Assembly: GCA_024405215.1 (NCBI GenBank)
Contig: JAKSPB010000022.1
Location: 1 to 54,542 of the forward strand
Origin: Lentisphaeria bacterium
Lineage (GTDB): Bacteria; Verrucomicrobiota; Lentisphaeria; Oligosphaerales; Oligosphaeraceae
Length of the DNA: 54,542 nucleotides
Direction of reading: 5' to 3'
Of this stretch, positions 26,261-34,203 are shown piece by piece. The first letter of the stretch is position 1; the number at the start of each line of letters is the position of its first letter. Position numbers and translations under genes: made by a program. The notes under the pieces are model-generated. The model was not told where the DNA came from, ran no database searches, and saw only the letters and a program-made list of their open reading frames with translations.

Positions 26261-27085
26261 ATGAGAATTCAGTTTTTGGGGACTGCGGCAGCCGAGGGGA
26301 TTCCCGCCCTGTTCTGCAATTGCGAGACTTGTCGCACTGCCCGTCAGCGTGGCGGCAAGGATCTTCGCCGCCGGACCGCCTATCTGGTGGATGACGATAC
26401 GATGGTGGATTTCGGCCCGGACATCTTCTGGCAGTCCATGGCGTACGGCATAGAGTTGGAAAAAATCCAGCGTCTGCTGATTTCCCATTCCCATTCGGAT
26501 CATCTCGCAGTCAAGGATCTGCAATGGCGGGCCATGGGATACAGCAACGTGGATACGGATATGACGCTCTACGGCGACCAGGCGGTCATGGACACGCTTC
26601 GCGCCGAGATGGAGTATTTTACTTCGCAGCGGTATCGTTTCCGCTTGCAGCTGGCTTTCCCCGGCGACACCTTCACGGACGGCGACATGACCATCACGGC
26701 CATTCGCGCCAGCCATGCCCGTCCGCCGGAAATCCCCCTGAACTATGTGATCCAGCGTGGCGGCGTCACGGCGCTGATCGGCCACGATTCCGGCTGGTGG
26801 CGGGAGGAATCCTGGGAGATTCTGCGCCGATTCAAGCTGGATATCGTGGTGATGGAGGGAACCTGCGGTTTCGGGCAGCCCGACCAGCAAAGTCATCACA
26901 TGGGTGCGAACGCAGTCGTGCGTCTGCATGGCGAATTGCGAAAACAAGGCATCCTGAAGGAGGACGCCACGGCGGTGGTGTCGCATTTTTCCCATAATGG
27001 CCATGCCCTCCATGATCGTCTGGAGGAGTTCTTCGCGCCGCACGGCATCCAGGTGGCCTACGATGGCATGGTGGTGGAACGATAA
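26261..27085 (+). CDS. PhnP-like MBL-fold metallo-hydrolase
   Basis: A 274-aa metallo-beta-lactamase-fold protein. The metal motif HSHSDHLAV, a central Asp in LIGHDSGWW and later His residues (HHMGANAV and SHFSHNGH) are present. Near the N-terminus CNCETCRTAR matches the structural zinc-binding Cys cluster of PhnP-type cyclic phosphodiesterases. Substrate is unknown; a cyclic nucleotide or sugar phosphate is plausible. The start ATG 26261 follows AGGAG at proper spacing. It lies 14 bp before the GH95-like gene and is probably in the same transcript, facing away from lepA. Confidence 0.8.
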   Translation: MRIQFLGTAAAEGIPALFCNCETCRTARQRGGKDLRRRTAYLVDDDTMVDFGPDIFWQSMAYGIELEKIQRLLISHSHSDHLAVKDLQWRAMGYSNVDTDMTLYGDQAVMDTLRAEMEYFTSQRYRFRLQLAFPGDTFTDGDMTITAIRASHARPPEIPLNYVIQRGGVTALIGHDSGWWREESWEILRRFKLDIVVMEGTCGFGQPDQQSHHMGANAVVRLHGELRKQGILKEDATAVVSHFSHNGHALHDRLEEFFAPHGIQVAYDGMVVER

Positions 27086-27099
27086 AGGAGCGAGAGGGT

Positions 27100-29793
27100 T
27101 TGAGGGACTGGCAAAAGGCTCTCAAGCCGTTTTTTCTTTCCATGCACTTCACTTCAGACAACTGGCCCAATCGCGTATCGCGGCACAATCTGGTCTATTT
27201 TACGCCCGCGCAGGATCCGATGCAGGGCTGGGCGCTGGGCAACGGCGAAATGGGCGTCCTCTTCTGGACGGAGTCCAGTCGCCTCGTCGCCGTTGTCAAT
27301 CGCTGCGATTTGATTGACGCCGCAAAGACGCCGGGGCCGATCCACAATTGGTCGAAGGACGAGGAGGAATCCTGCGCAATCCTGCGCGGAGGCGGTCGTG
27401 TCGTCTGGGAGTTCCCCGAACCCGTCTTCGAACTGGCGTTTCTGAAGGATTTCCGCGCCGAACTGGACATTGCGCACGGTGAACTGGAGCTTCGTTGCAA
27501 TTCCGTCTTCGGCATTGTTTCCCTGGCTGCATTGGTGACGGAGGGCGGCAAGGCGGTGCGTGTGCGGCTGTCGCGCCGTTTGGCTGCGGAGGAGCCGATT
27601 GCCCTGCGTGCGGAGCATTACGGCAGCCGTGTATTCGGCCATTGGTATATGCAGTTTTCCAACGACGCCGAACGCGGTTTCGCCGGAACGGAAACGCAGG
27701 TCTCGCAAGACGGAATGGTGATTACGCATCCTGTCTCAAGCGGTCAAGGCTTTTGCAGAAGTCCCGGGCATTTTGCCCTGGCGGTCTGTGATACGACGCA
27801 GCGGAATCCCCGGCGTGTTAGCGGAAATGCCGTCATGGCAGAGCTGCCTCCTCGGGCTGGCGGGGGCGAAGAGGTTGTTTCGGAGACAATCGCTCTCCTG
27901 ACGGAAGCCGTTGCGTCGGATGCCCCGGCCGCTGCGGCGTATGGCTTGACGGAACTTTCCCGGGAACTTCGGCATAGCCGGGAAGCCAGGACAGGGAGAA
28001 ATCATTCCGCATGGAAGGCTTTCTGGGATGCCTCCTGGCTGGATTGCGGGGACGAATATCTGAACCAGCTCTGGCATTTGCAGAACTATTATGCCTTTGC
28101 CGCCCAGCGCGGCAGCCATCCTGGACGCTTTGTCGGCGGGCTTTGGTTCTGGATGCGCGATTTCGGCGCCTGGAATCACGTCTTTCACTGGAACCAGCAG
28201 ATGATCTACTGGCCGATGCTGGCTGCCGGCCATCCGGAAACGGTTCGGCCGTATCTGGAATGGCGCTGGAAGGCTTTGGACAAGGCGCGGACGGCGGCGC
28301 GGGAGTTCTTTGGCGCGGAGGGCGGCTGGGTGTCGGATGTGACTTCCTGGGAAGGGGAGCCGTCTGTTGGCGAAAGGCGCAATCATACGCCGATGGGGCA
28401 GATTGCCCTGGAATTCTACCATTATTGGCAATATGTCGGCGATGAGGAGTTCCTGAGGGAGCGCGCCATCCCGTATATGGTCGAGGCTGCGCGTTTTCTG
28501 CTGTCGCGTTTTGAAAAGCAGGCTGACGGAAAATGCCACGGCCTGCCCGGAACGTCTTATGAAGGGTGGAACGAATTGACGGATCTGACAACGGAACTTG
28601 CTACGGGCAAAGCCCTTTTTGCTGTGCTTCTGGAACTCTCCAAGAACTTCCGGGTGGCGGAGAAAAGTTTCCTGAAGCAATTGAAGGACCTGGCGGGGCA
28701 TTTGGCGGATTTTACTTCCGTGGAAGACCTGGAGCGCTTTTCCGATGCACAGGGGCGTCGGGCCTGCGGGGCTTTCCGCGGCTGCCGCTGGCTGGGCGGA
28801 AGACGCCTGGGCGTCGGACGCCTTGCGGAAGACGGCAAGGTGACCGCCGGTGTGCTTGCGCGCAGGAAGAGCAGCGAGGAAATGGCCTCGGATGAAGGGC
28901 AGGCGGTTCTGGATACGCTGTGCGCCCAGGCGGATTTGCCCAGGGGGAACTTTGTTGGAGAATCCGATGCCGTTGACATCGGCGGAATTTTTCCCTATTC
29001 CGAACTCTCGGTGATATATCCGTCGGGACTGGTGGGATTGTCCAGGCGTCGTTCCGAACTCTTCAGAATGGCGTATAACAGCCTGATGGTATGGACGGGA
29101 AAGGGGGATGACGTGGCGTGGAATCCAACGCCAGTGATGCTTGCCAGAATGGGCGAGGGCGACCGCCTCTACGATTTCCTGAAAAACTTCACCATGATCT
29201 GGCAGAACCACGAGAATGGATGGTTTGCCGACAGCGCCTTCACCCGCGAAACCTTGCTGCCCAAGTTCCGCAATCGCGTGGTGGAGGTGGAGAATTGCGA
29301 CGGCGAAAATGCCTGGCAGGCGAAAGATTCCCAAAGACGTGCGCTGGGCGCGTGGCCCTTCCGGCACATGGGCCTTGAAGGCCTGGGCGTGACTGCCACG
29401 GCAATCGGCGAGAGCCTTTTGCAGTCGTATGACGGAATCCTCAGGATTGCGCCTGCATTCCCCGCGAACCGCTCCGGCGCCTTTACCTTGAAGGCCGTGG
29501 GCGGGCATACGGTTTCGGCACGGATTTTCAACGGGAGGGTCCTGTGGGTGGCGCTGACGCTGGGCTATGCTGGCAGGGCGGTGCTGGAAAATCCTTGGAA
29601 AAACGCGTTGCTGGACAGCAACGCGCGGCTGTCAGAAAGAAAACTACGCTTCCAGGGAACCGCCGGAACCGTTTTCGCGCTGACAGATGCTGATGCTCCG
29701 GAGCATCCGGACACGAAGTTGGAGGAGGTTTCCGCCGTTCCCAAAGAGCACGGAACGCGACTTTGCCATCTCGGCTTGGAACGCCTGTGGTAG
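27100..29793 (+). CDS. GH95-like glycoside hydrolase
   Basis: An 897-aa, apparently cytosolic protein. The N-terminal beta domain carries WALGNGEMGVLFW, the GNG-type entry seen in family 95 alpha-fucosidases/galactosidases. The (alpha/alpha)6 part includes DFGAWNHVFHWNQQMIYWPM and TPMGQIALEFYHYWQYVGD, both echoing GH95 catalytic-barrel motifs, and a C-terminal beta domain closes it. The match is distant, so the substrate is uncertain; fucose release would fit the fucI gene 7 kb downstream. A TTG start at 27100 is chosen because AAGGAG lies 9 nt before it; ATG 27142 has no ribosome binding site. No signal peptide is seen. Confidence 0.65.
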   Translation: MRDWQKALKPFFLSMHFTSDNWPNRVSRHNLVYFTPAQDPMQGWALGNGEMGVLFWTESSRLVAVVNRCDLIDAAKTPGPIHNWSKDEEESCAILRGGGRVVWEFPEPVFELAFLKDFRAELDIAHGELELRCNSVFGIVSLAALVTEGGKAVRVRLSRRLAAEEPIALRAEHYGSRVFGHWYMQFSNDAERGFAGTETQVSQDGMVITHPVSSGQGFCRSPGHFALAVCDTTQRNPRRVSGNAVMAELPPRAGGGEEVVSETIALLTEAVASDAPAAAAYGLTELSRELRHSREARTGRNHSAWKAFWDASWLDCGDEYLNQLWHLQNYYAFAAQRGSHPGRFVGGLWFWMRDFGAWNHVFHWNQQMIYWPMLAAGHPETVRPYLEWRWKALDKARTAAREFFGAEGGWVSDVTSWEGEPSVGERRNHTPMGQIALEFYHYWQYVGDEEFLRERAIPYMVEAARFLLSRFEKQADGKCHGLPGTSYEGWNELTDLTTELATGKALFAVLLELSKNFRVAEKSFLKQLKDLAGHLADFTSVEDLERFSDAQGRRACGAFRGCRWLGGRRLGVGRLAEDGKVTAGVLARRKSSEEMASDEGQAVLDTLCAQADLPRGNFVGESDAVDIGGIFPYSELSVIYPSGLVGLSRRRSELFRMAYNSLMVWTGKGDDVAWNPTPVMLARMGEGDRLYDFLKNFTMIWQNHENGWFADSAFTRETLLPKFRNRVVEVENCDGENAWQAKDSQRRALGAWPFRHMGLEGLGVTATAIGESLLQSYDGILRIAPAFPANRSGAFTLKAVGGHTVSARIFNGRVLWVALTLGYAGRAVLENPWKNALLDSNARLSERKLRFQGTAGTVFALTDADAPEHPDTKLEEVSAVPKEHGTRLCHLGLERLW

Positions 29794-29801
29794 AATATCG
29801 T

Positions 29802-29831
29802 TGCCCCCGGGGAGGACGTTCCCTGGGGGCA
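29802..29831. terminator. GC-rich hairpin between converging genes
   Basis: TGCCCCCG..GGGA pairs with TCCC.TGGGGGCA over a short loop. It lies between the ends of the GH95-like gene (+) and the EamA gene (-). There is no U-run on either strand, so it may stop transcripts weakly or stabilise 3' ends. Confidence 0.45.
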
Positions 29832-29841
29832 TGGCGGGAAA

Positions 29842-30726
29842 TCAGGAGTCTGATCGGCTGAGGGCCAATATGGCCGCCAGAATGCAGGCCACGCCAAGGA
29901 TTTTCAGCGGCGTGTGTGCTTCGCCGTAGACGCACATCCCCAATATTGCGCAGACCATGGGTTCCACGGCGACCAGGATGGAGGCACGTCCGGCGCTGGT
30001 CCGCATCAGTCCCCAGGTATAGAGGATATACGGCAGGGTGGCGCAGAAGAATGCCAAGCCGATGCTCCAGGGGATGATGCGCGGCTCTGCGCGGCAGAAT
30101 TGCAGTATCGTGGCGGGATTGCAGGTGAATAGGCTGGCTATGCTTGCAAAGAGGAAGGTGTAGAAGGTGATGGTCAGGGAATCATATCGCTTGAAGGCGA
30201 ATTTGCTGAAAATGCTGTACAGCGCGTAGAAGAATCCCGAACCGATCCCGTAGACGAAGATTTTCAGGGGAATGCGTTGTGTCTGCGTGCAGAGGCCGGA
30301 CACCAGTATGCACCCCGCAAGGGTCAACAGCAGCGCTATGAATTTCCGCTGCGTGAACTTTTCCTTGAAGAGCAGCGCGGACAGCAGCAGAATGAAGGCC
30401 GGCGAGGTGTAGAGCAACACGCCGCCGACCGCCGCGTAGCCGTGTGAAATCACGTAGAAGTAGCAGAGGTTGAAGAAAAATAGGCTGACGATGCCTGTCC
30501 CGATGAACATCCAGATGTCCTGCAGGCGGATGCGGAGGAGCTTCGGGGCGCGGATGCCGAGAAAGCCCCCGAGCAGAAGAGCTGAAATGCAGCAGCGCAG
30601 CAAGACGATCTGCGCATTGGGCAGGTTGTAGGCGCTCAACTGGCGGACAAAGAGGCTGATGATGCCCCAGAGGATGCCCGCCAGAAGGAGTGCGAGAAGC
30701 GTGACGTGTTTGCGAAGGAACAGCAT
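29842..30726 (-). CDS. EamA/DMT-family membrane transporter
   Basis: A 294-aa protein with ten hydrophobic segments in two repeats of five, the drug/metabolite transporter layout. The first repeat opens with LLLAGILWGIISLFVRQLS and includes LLYTSPAFILLLSALLFKE, typical of EamA; the second has the equivalent ILVAVEPMVCAILGMCVYGE. Substrate cannot be predicted; members export amino acids, purines or sugars. It is followed after 12 bp by nothing on the same strand, and the GH20 gene 12 bp upstream (30739-32574) suggests a two-gene unit in which the transporter may handle released sugars. Confidence 0.85.
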   Translation of the reverse strand: MLFLRKHVTLLALLLAGILWGIISLFVRQLSAYNLPNAQIVLLRCCISALLLGGFLGIRAPKLLRIRLQDIWMFIGTGIVSLFFFNLCYFYVISHGYAAVGGVLLYTSPAFILLLSALLFKEKFTQRKFIALLLTLAGCILVSGLCTQTQRIPLKIFVYGIGSGFFYALYSIFSKFAFKRYDSLTITFYTFLFASIASLFTCNPATILQFCRAEPRIIPWSIGLAFFCATLPYILYTWGLMRTSAGRASILVAVEPMVCAILGMCVYGEAHTPLKILGVACILAAILALSRSDS

Positions 30727-30738
30727 GGGGAGGCTTCG

Positions 30739-32574
30739 CTATAGCGTCAGGGTGACGGAGTGGATGGTGTCGGCGAGGGGCTTGCTGAAATACGCTTCTG
30801 CCGTGGACTGGGAACCGAACCAGGCGAAATTCACGTCGTTTCGGAGGAGGTGCTCGGGGGATTGGACCAGGCCGCTCATGGCGGTGATGGCCTTGGGCGT
30901 CATGCCGTCGGCTTCCACGAAGCAGATTCCTACGCCGCCCATGCCGTATGCCTCTAGACGGATGGCGACGGGGTTCTGGTGGGCCTGGTAGGGCAGGAAG
31001 TGTTCGCTGAGTGCGGTGTTGAGTTCGTGCGGCTTGAGAATCTGGTCGGCGACCACCTGCCAGGCGCCGTCTTCGGCGAATTTCAGGCTGATGCGCACAT
31101 GTTCCACGCCATAGCCGTCCGGTACGCAGACACGGACCTTGACGAAGCGGGAGGAGAGCAGCGTTTCATGGGCTTTCTCCAGCTGTTCCAGCAGTTCGCC
31201 TTTCTTTGCGGCGAAGAGATTGCCTGCAATGCCGGTGCGCCAGAGATTCCAGCGGGCGTCCATGGTGTCCAGGACTTCGGCGAATTTCGCCTTCAATGCC
31301 TGGAAGCGCTTGGCGTCGCCGGCATGGCCGTCCAGGACGAAGTTGAAGTATCGCGCCAAGCCGTGCGAGGCGCATTTTTCGTCCAAAGCGGTAATCAGGT
31401 CCTGCAGGATGCGCCTTCCCAGTTCGGTCTTGACCAGGGGGGACTGGTTTTGCAGGAGTCGTCTGGATGCCTCGTCGACTTCGAAATTTGCGTATGGCAG
31501 TCCACGGAAATCGCGGGCGAAGAGGGTGCTGTCGGCGATGGAGCGGAAGTGACGCCAGGGGCCTTCTGTGAGAGCCAGCGTGATGGCGGAAGTCAGGACG
31601 GGATCGTTGGTGCCGAAGAGCTGTTGCATCATGGCGTCGGTGGCGTCGGCCTCGGACTTGCCGGACATCAGGTGGCCGGCATAGACGAAGGTGGGCAAGG
31701 TGCGGTACATAAAGGCGTCGGTCTTTTCCCAGCAGGTGAGCAGGCAGCCGATGTAGGGCTTGTTCTCTGCGTATTCCAAATAGGACTGGGCATTGCGGTA
31801 GAGCATGTCCACGGGGCCGAGGAAGGTGTCCAGACCATTCTTGCGGTTGACTTCCAGGCGGTTTTCCACATGGCAGTCGAAGAGGTGATGCAGATAGCCG
31901 CGCACGTCCTCCTGGTACTGCCAGTCAACCATGATGATGTCCTTGGGGATGCGGGAGATCGCTTCGGGATAGTATTCGAACATGTCCGACCACATCATCA
32001 TTCGCTTTCCGCAGGCGGCGAGGCAGTCGTGGATCTTCTCGATGTGCTTGACGAAGAGCGCCTGCTGCGCCTTGAAGTCCGGCGCTGCCTTGCGGCAGCG
32101 CTCGCAGAGGCAGTAGTCCCAGAACTCGTCCAGCCCCGCATGGAAGAATTTGCTGGGGAACAGGGCGGCCACTTCCTTCAGGTAGCCGGTGAGGAAGGGA
32201 TAGAACTCCGGATGGGTTGGGCAGAAAGTCTGTTTTTTCGTCCAGCCGAAGCGGCCCTTCATGTCGCCCTGCAATTCGGAGAGCTTCTCCAGCTCGGGAT
32301 GGGCCAGGAAACGTTCTGCGTGGCCCAGGGTGGCGACGCAGGGGACGATCTCCACGTCGCGTTTCGCGGCGAAGGCGACCAGCTCCTCCATCTGCGCTTC
32401 CGTGTAGCAGTCGCTGTCGGCGGGATAGGGGTAGGAATTGGTGCGGACTCGGTCTTCCAGGTAGAGGAGGATGCCGTTGTAGCCGGCGTCCGCCATGATG
32501 GTGATGAATTCCTTGATGAAATCCATGGATTCCATCTGACGCGCCAGGTCCAGTTGTGCCCACTTGTATTGCAT
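30739..32574 (-). CDS. GH20-family glycoside hydrolase
   Basis: A 611-aa protein with a family-20 catalytic barrel over about residues 1-330. The signature FHAGLDEFWD carries the Asp-Glu pair that polarises the N-acetyl group and acts as acid; VPCVATLGHAERFL and the strand-4 region CPTHPEFYPFL fit the same family. Substrates are N-acetyl-beta-hexosaminides, as found in mucin and chitin fragments. It has no signal peptide, and the usual N-terminal GH20b domain is missing, so it is an intracellular barrel-first variant. The C-terminal ~250 residues are helical then beta-rich and unassigned. ATG 32574 with AAGGAG 8 nt upstream sets the start. It pairs with the EamA gene. Confidence 0.78.
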   Translation of the reverse strand: MQYKWAQLDLARQMESMDFIKEFITIMADAGYNGILLYLEDRVRTNSYPYPADSDCYTEAQMEELVAFAAKRDVEIVPCVATLGHAERFLAHPELEKLSELQGDMKGRFGWTKKQTFCPTHPEFYPFLTGYLKEVAALFPSKFFHAGLDEFWDYCLCERCRKAAPDFKAQQALFVKHIEKIHDCLAACGKRMMMWSDMFEYYPEAISRIPKDIIMVDWQYQEDVRGYLHHLFDCHVENRLEVNRKNGLDTFLGPVDMLYRNAQSYLEYAENKPYIGCLLTCWEKTDAFMYRTLPTFVYAGHLMSGKSEADATDAMMQQLFGTNDPVLTSAITLALTEGPWRHFRSIADSTLFARDFRGLPYANFEVDEASRRLLQNQSPLVKTELGRRILQDLITALDEKCASHGLARYFNFVLDGHAGDAKRFQALKAKFAEVLDTMDARWNLWRTGIAGNLFAAKKGELLEQLEKAHETLLSSRFVKVRVCVPDGYGVEHVRISLKFAEDGAWQVVADQILKPHELNTALSEHFLPYQAHQNPVAIRLEAYGMGGVGICFVEADGMTPKAITAMSGLVQSPEHLLRNDVNFAWFGSQSTAEAYFSKPLADTIHSVTLTL

Positions 32575-32715
32575 GGAGAACTCCTTGGAAAAGTGTGAGG
32601 TGATTGTCTGCGAGGTTACTATAATGTGAGGAGAGGAAAGCAATCGTGAGCGGGAGTGGGAAAACGCATTATCTTCTGGATGTCTTCGAATCACCAGCGT
32701 AAGGGAGAATGGGCA

Positions 32716-34080
32716 ATGACAAACGGTTGGAACAGGGATGACGAGGGACATTTGCGACGGGAAATGCGGCATCGGATGGGCCGTCGGTTGACGGGATGGG
32801 ATTACCGTCGGACGGGGCATTATGTGATTACCATCGTGCTTGCCGAACGCAGTTCGCAGGCTTTGGGGAAATTGATGGTGAGGAAAATCCCGGACGGGGT
32901 GTGGCTTCCCGTGATGCAGGCGAAGGAGATGGGGCTGCAGCCGGAAGACATTGAGGCGCGGGTGGAGTTCAGCGAATTGGGGCGGGCGGTCTTCGAACAC
33001 TTCCAGCGGATGGGCGAGTTTACGCCTGGGGTGAAGCCGGTCTATTGCGCAGTCATGCCTGACCATCTGCATCTTCTGCTCAAAGTGGAAAAGACGTTGG
33101 CGAGGCCTTTGGGGAATGCCATCGGAGGGTTCAAGACGGGTTGCGAAAAGATTCATGCACGAACGGGCGGCGCTGGGCGGCTTTTTGCCGAAGGGTTTGT
33201 CGATCATGTGATTCTGCGGGAAGGGCAACTTGCCGCAGAGTTCAACTATCTGCTGGATAATCCGCGACGCCTGGCCATCAAGAGACTTTTTCCGGAACTC
33301 TTCAAGGTGGTGCGACGGGTGGGGATTCCCTTGCGGCTTGCGCCGCAAGCGCAGGACGGACGGGGGAAGGCGGCATTGGCCACATCTTCCGAGATTGGGC
33401 AAAATCCATCTTCCGAGATTGGGCAAAATCCATCTTCCGTGATTGGGCAAAATCCATCTTCCGTGATTGGGCAAAATCCGGTTGCGGATGGGGCAATTGT
33501 CCGTTCTGCGCCGGCGGCGCAAGCCGTCGGTTGGTTCTCGGCCCTCGGCAATCACTTTCTTTTGCAGCGCAGCCTTGTGCAGGTGCAGGTGTCGCGGCGG
33601 GATTTCGGCTACCGGCGGTCCGATGGCCGCATTGTTCGCGATGCGAATGGTATTCCGGAAATTGCCTTCGCTACGCCCGAATACGCGGCGCGGCATGATA
33701 TGCTGCTGGCAGCTGCCAGCCAGGGTGCGGTATTGCTTTCCCCTTGCGTTTCAGATGGCGAGCGGCAGATTGCCCGGGAGGCGCTAGATGCGGGATTGCC
33801 GTTGATTACCTTGCAGAACAAGGGCCTTGCCCCGGTGCAAAAGCCATCCGGGCGGTATTTCGAGGCCTGTTCCGCCGGTCGCCTTCTGATGTTGGCGCCG
33901 ATTGCCTGGCCTTTTCAGCCAGGGGAGAAGCCGATGACAAGAGGGGATGCCACGGCGTTGAACCGCATCTCCCAGTGGCTTGCGGGCGATGGCGCAGCTG
34001 AAGTCAACTACCATGGCCTGGAACCGTCGAATGTCGATCAATTGGCCCTGGATGCAATTTGCATCCGTCTTTGCGGATAA
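32716..34080 (+). CDS. RAYT-type (Y1) transposase with extra C-terminal domain
   Basis: A 454-aa protein. Residues about 10-215 resemble REP-associated tyrosine transposases: the metal motif MPDHLHLLLKVE gives His-x-His, and FNYLLDNPRRLAI carries the likely nucleophile Tyr followed by the Asn-Pro-x-Arg seen in Y1 enzymes. A linker (about 220-265) contains four copies of an 8-aa unit SS[E/V]IGQNP. A C-terminal domain of ~190 residues (GAVLLSPCVSDGERQIAREA, PLITLQNKG, FEACSAGRLLMLAP) looks like a Rossmann-type, SLOG/DprA-like nucleotide-binding fold; this is inference. ATG 32716 with AAGGGAG 8 nt upstream is preferred over GTG 32656. No insertion-sequence ends flank it, so it looks like a domesticated single-copy gene. 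Confidence 0.75.
   Translation: MTNGWNRDDEGHLRREMRHRMGRRLTGWDYRRTGHYVITIVLAERSSQALGKLMVRKIPDGVWLPVMQAKEMGLQPEDIEARVEFSELGRAVFEHFQRMGEFTPGVKPVYCAVMPDHLHLLLKVEKTLARPLGNAIGGFKTGCEKIHARTGGAGRLFAEGFVDHVILREGQLAAEFNYLLDNPRRLAIKRLFPELFKVVRRVGIPLRLAPQAQDGRGKAALATSSEIGQNPSSEIGQNPSSVIGQNPSSVIGQNPVADGAIVRSAPAAQAVGWFSALGNHFLLQRSLVQVQVSRRDFGYRRSDGRIVRDANGIPEIAFATPEYAARHDMLLAAASQGAVLLSPCVSDGERQIAREALDAGLPLITLQNKGLAPVQKPSGRYFEACSAGRLLMLAPIAWPFQPGEKPMTRGDATALNRISQWLAGDGAAEVNYHGLEPSNVDQLALDAICIRLCG
33331..33530. repeat. Inverted pair of REP-like hairpins flanking a tandem repeat
   Basis: Hairpin 1 (33331-33348) is TTGCGGC-TTGC-GCCGCAA. Hairpin 2 (33511-33530) is CCGGCGGC-GCAA-GCCGTCGG. They share a 13-bp inverted repeat (CGGCTTGCGCCGC) and point in opposite directions, as in REP doublets (REPINs). 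Between them are four 24-bp repeats. The whole 200 bp lies inside the RAYT-like gene in frame, in the linker between its two domains. Confidence 0.6.
33385..33480 (+). repeat. Four tandem 24-bp units
   Basis: Four nearly identical 24-bp units in frame, each encoding Ser-Ser-[Glu/Val]-Ile-Gly-Gln-Asn-Pro. Units 1 and 2 have GAG and units 3 and 4 GTG at codon 3, so the array probably grew by pairwise duplication. Slippage would change length by 8 residues without a frameshift. Confidence 0.95.
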
Positions 34081-34203
34081 TCTGTGGATAATCGCGGCGA
34101 AAACAGAGTTTTTTCCTGAAAAGCGTGGCACGTTGAAAAAAATGTGTTATTTTGAGATTGGTTTTGTTTCCCTAGCAAAAAAACAGTCTTTCAGGAGAAA
34201 AAA

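Noticed and set aside
33385-33480. Possible CRISPR array
   Set aside because: The units are directly adjacent, with no spacers, and are in frame within a coding sequence.
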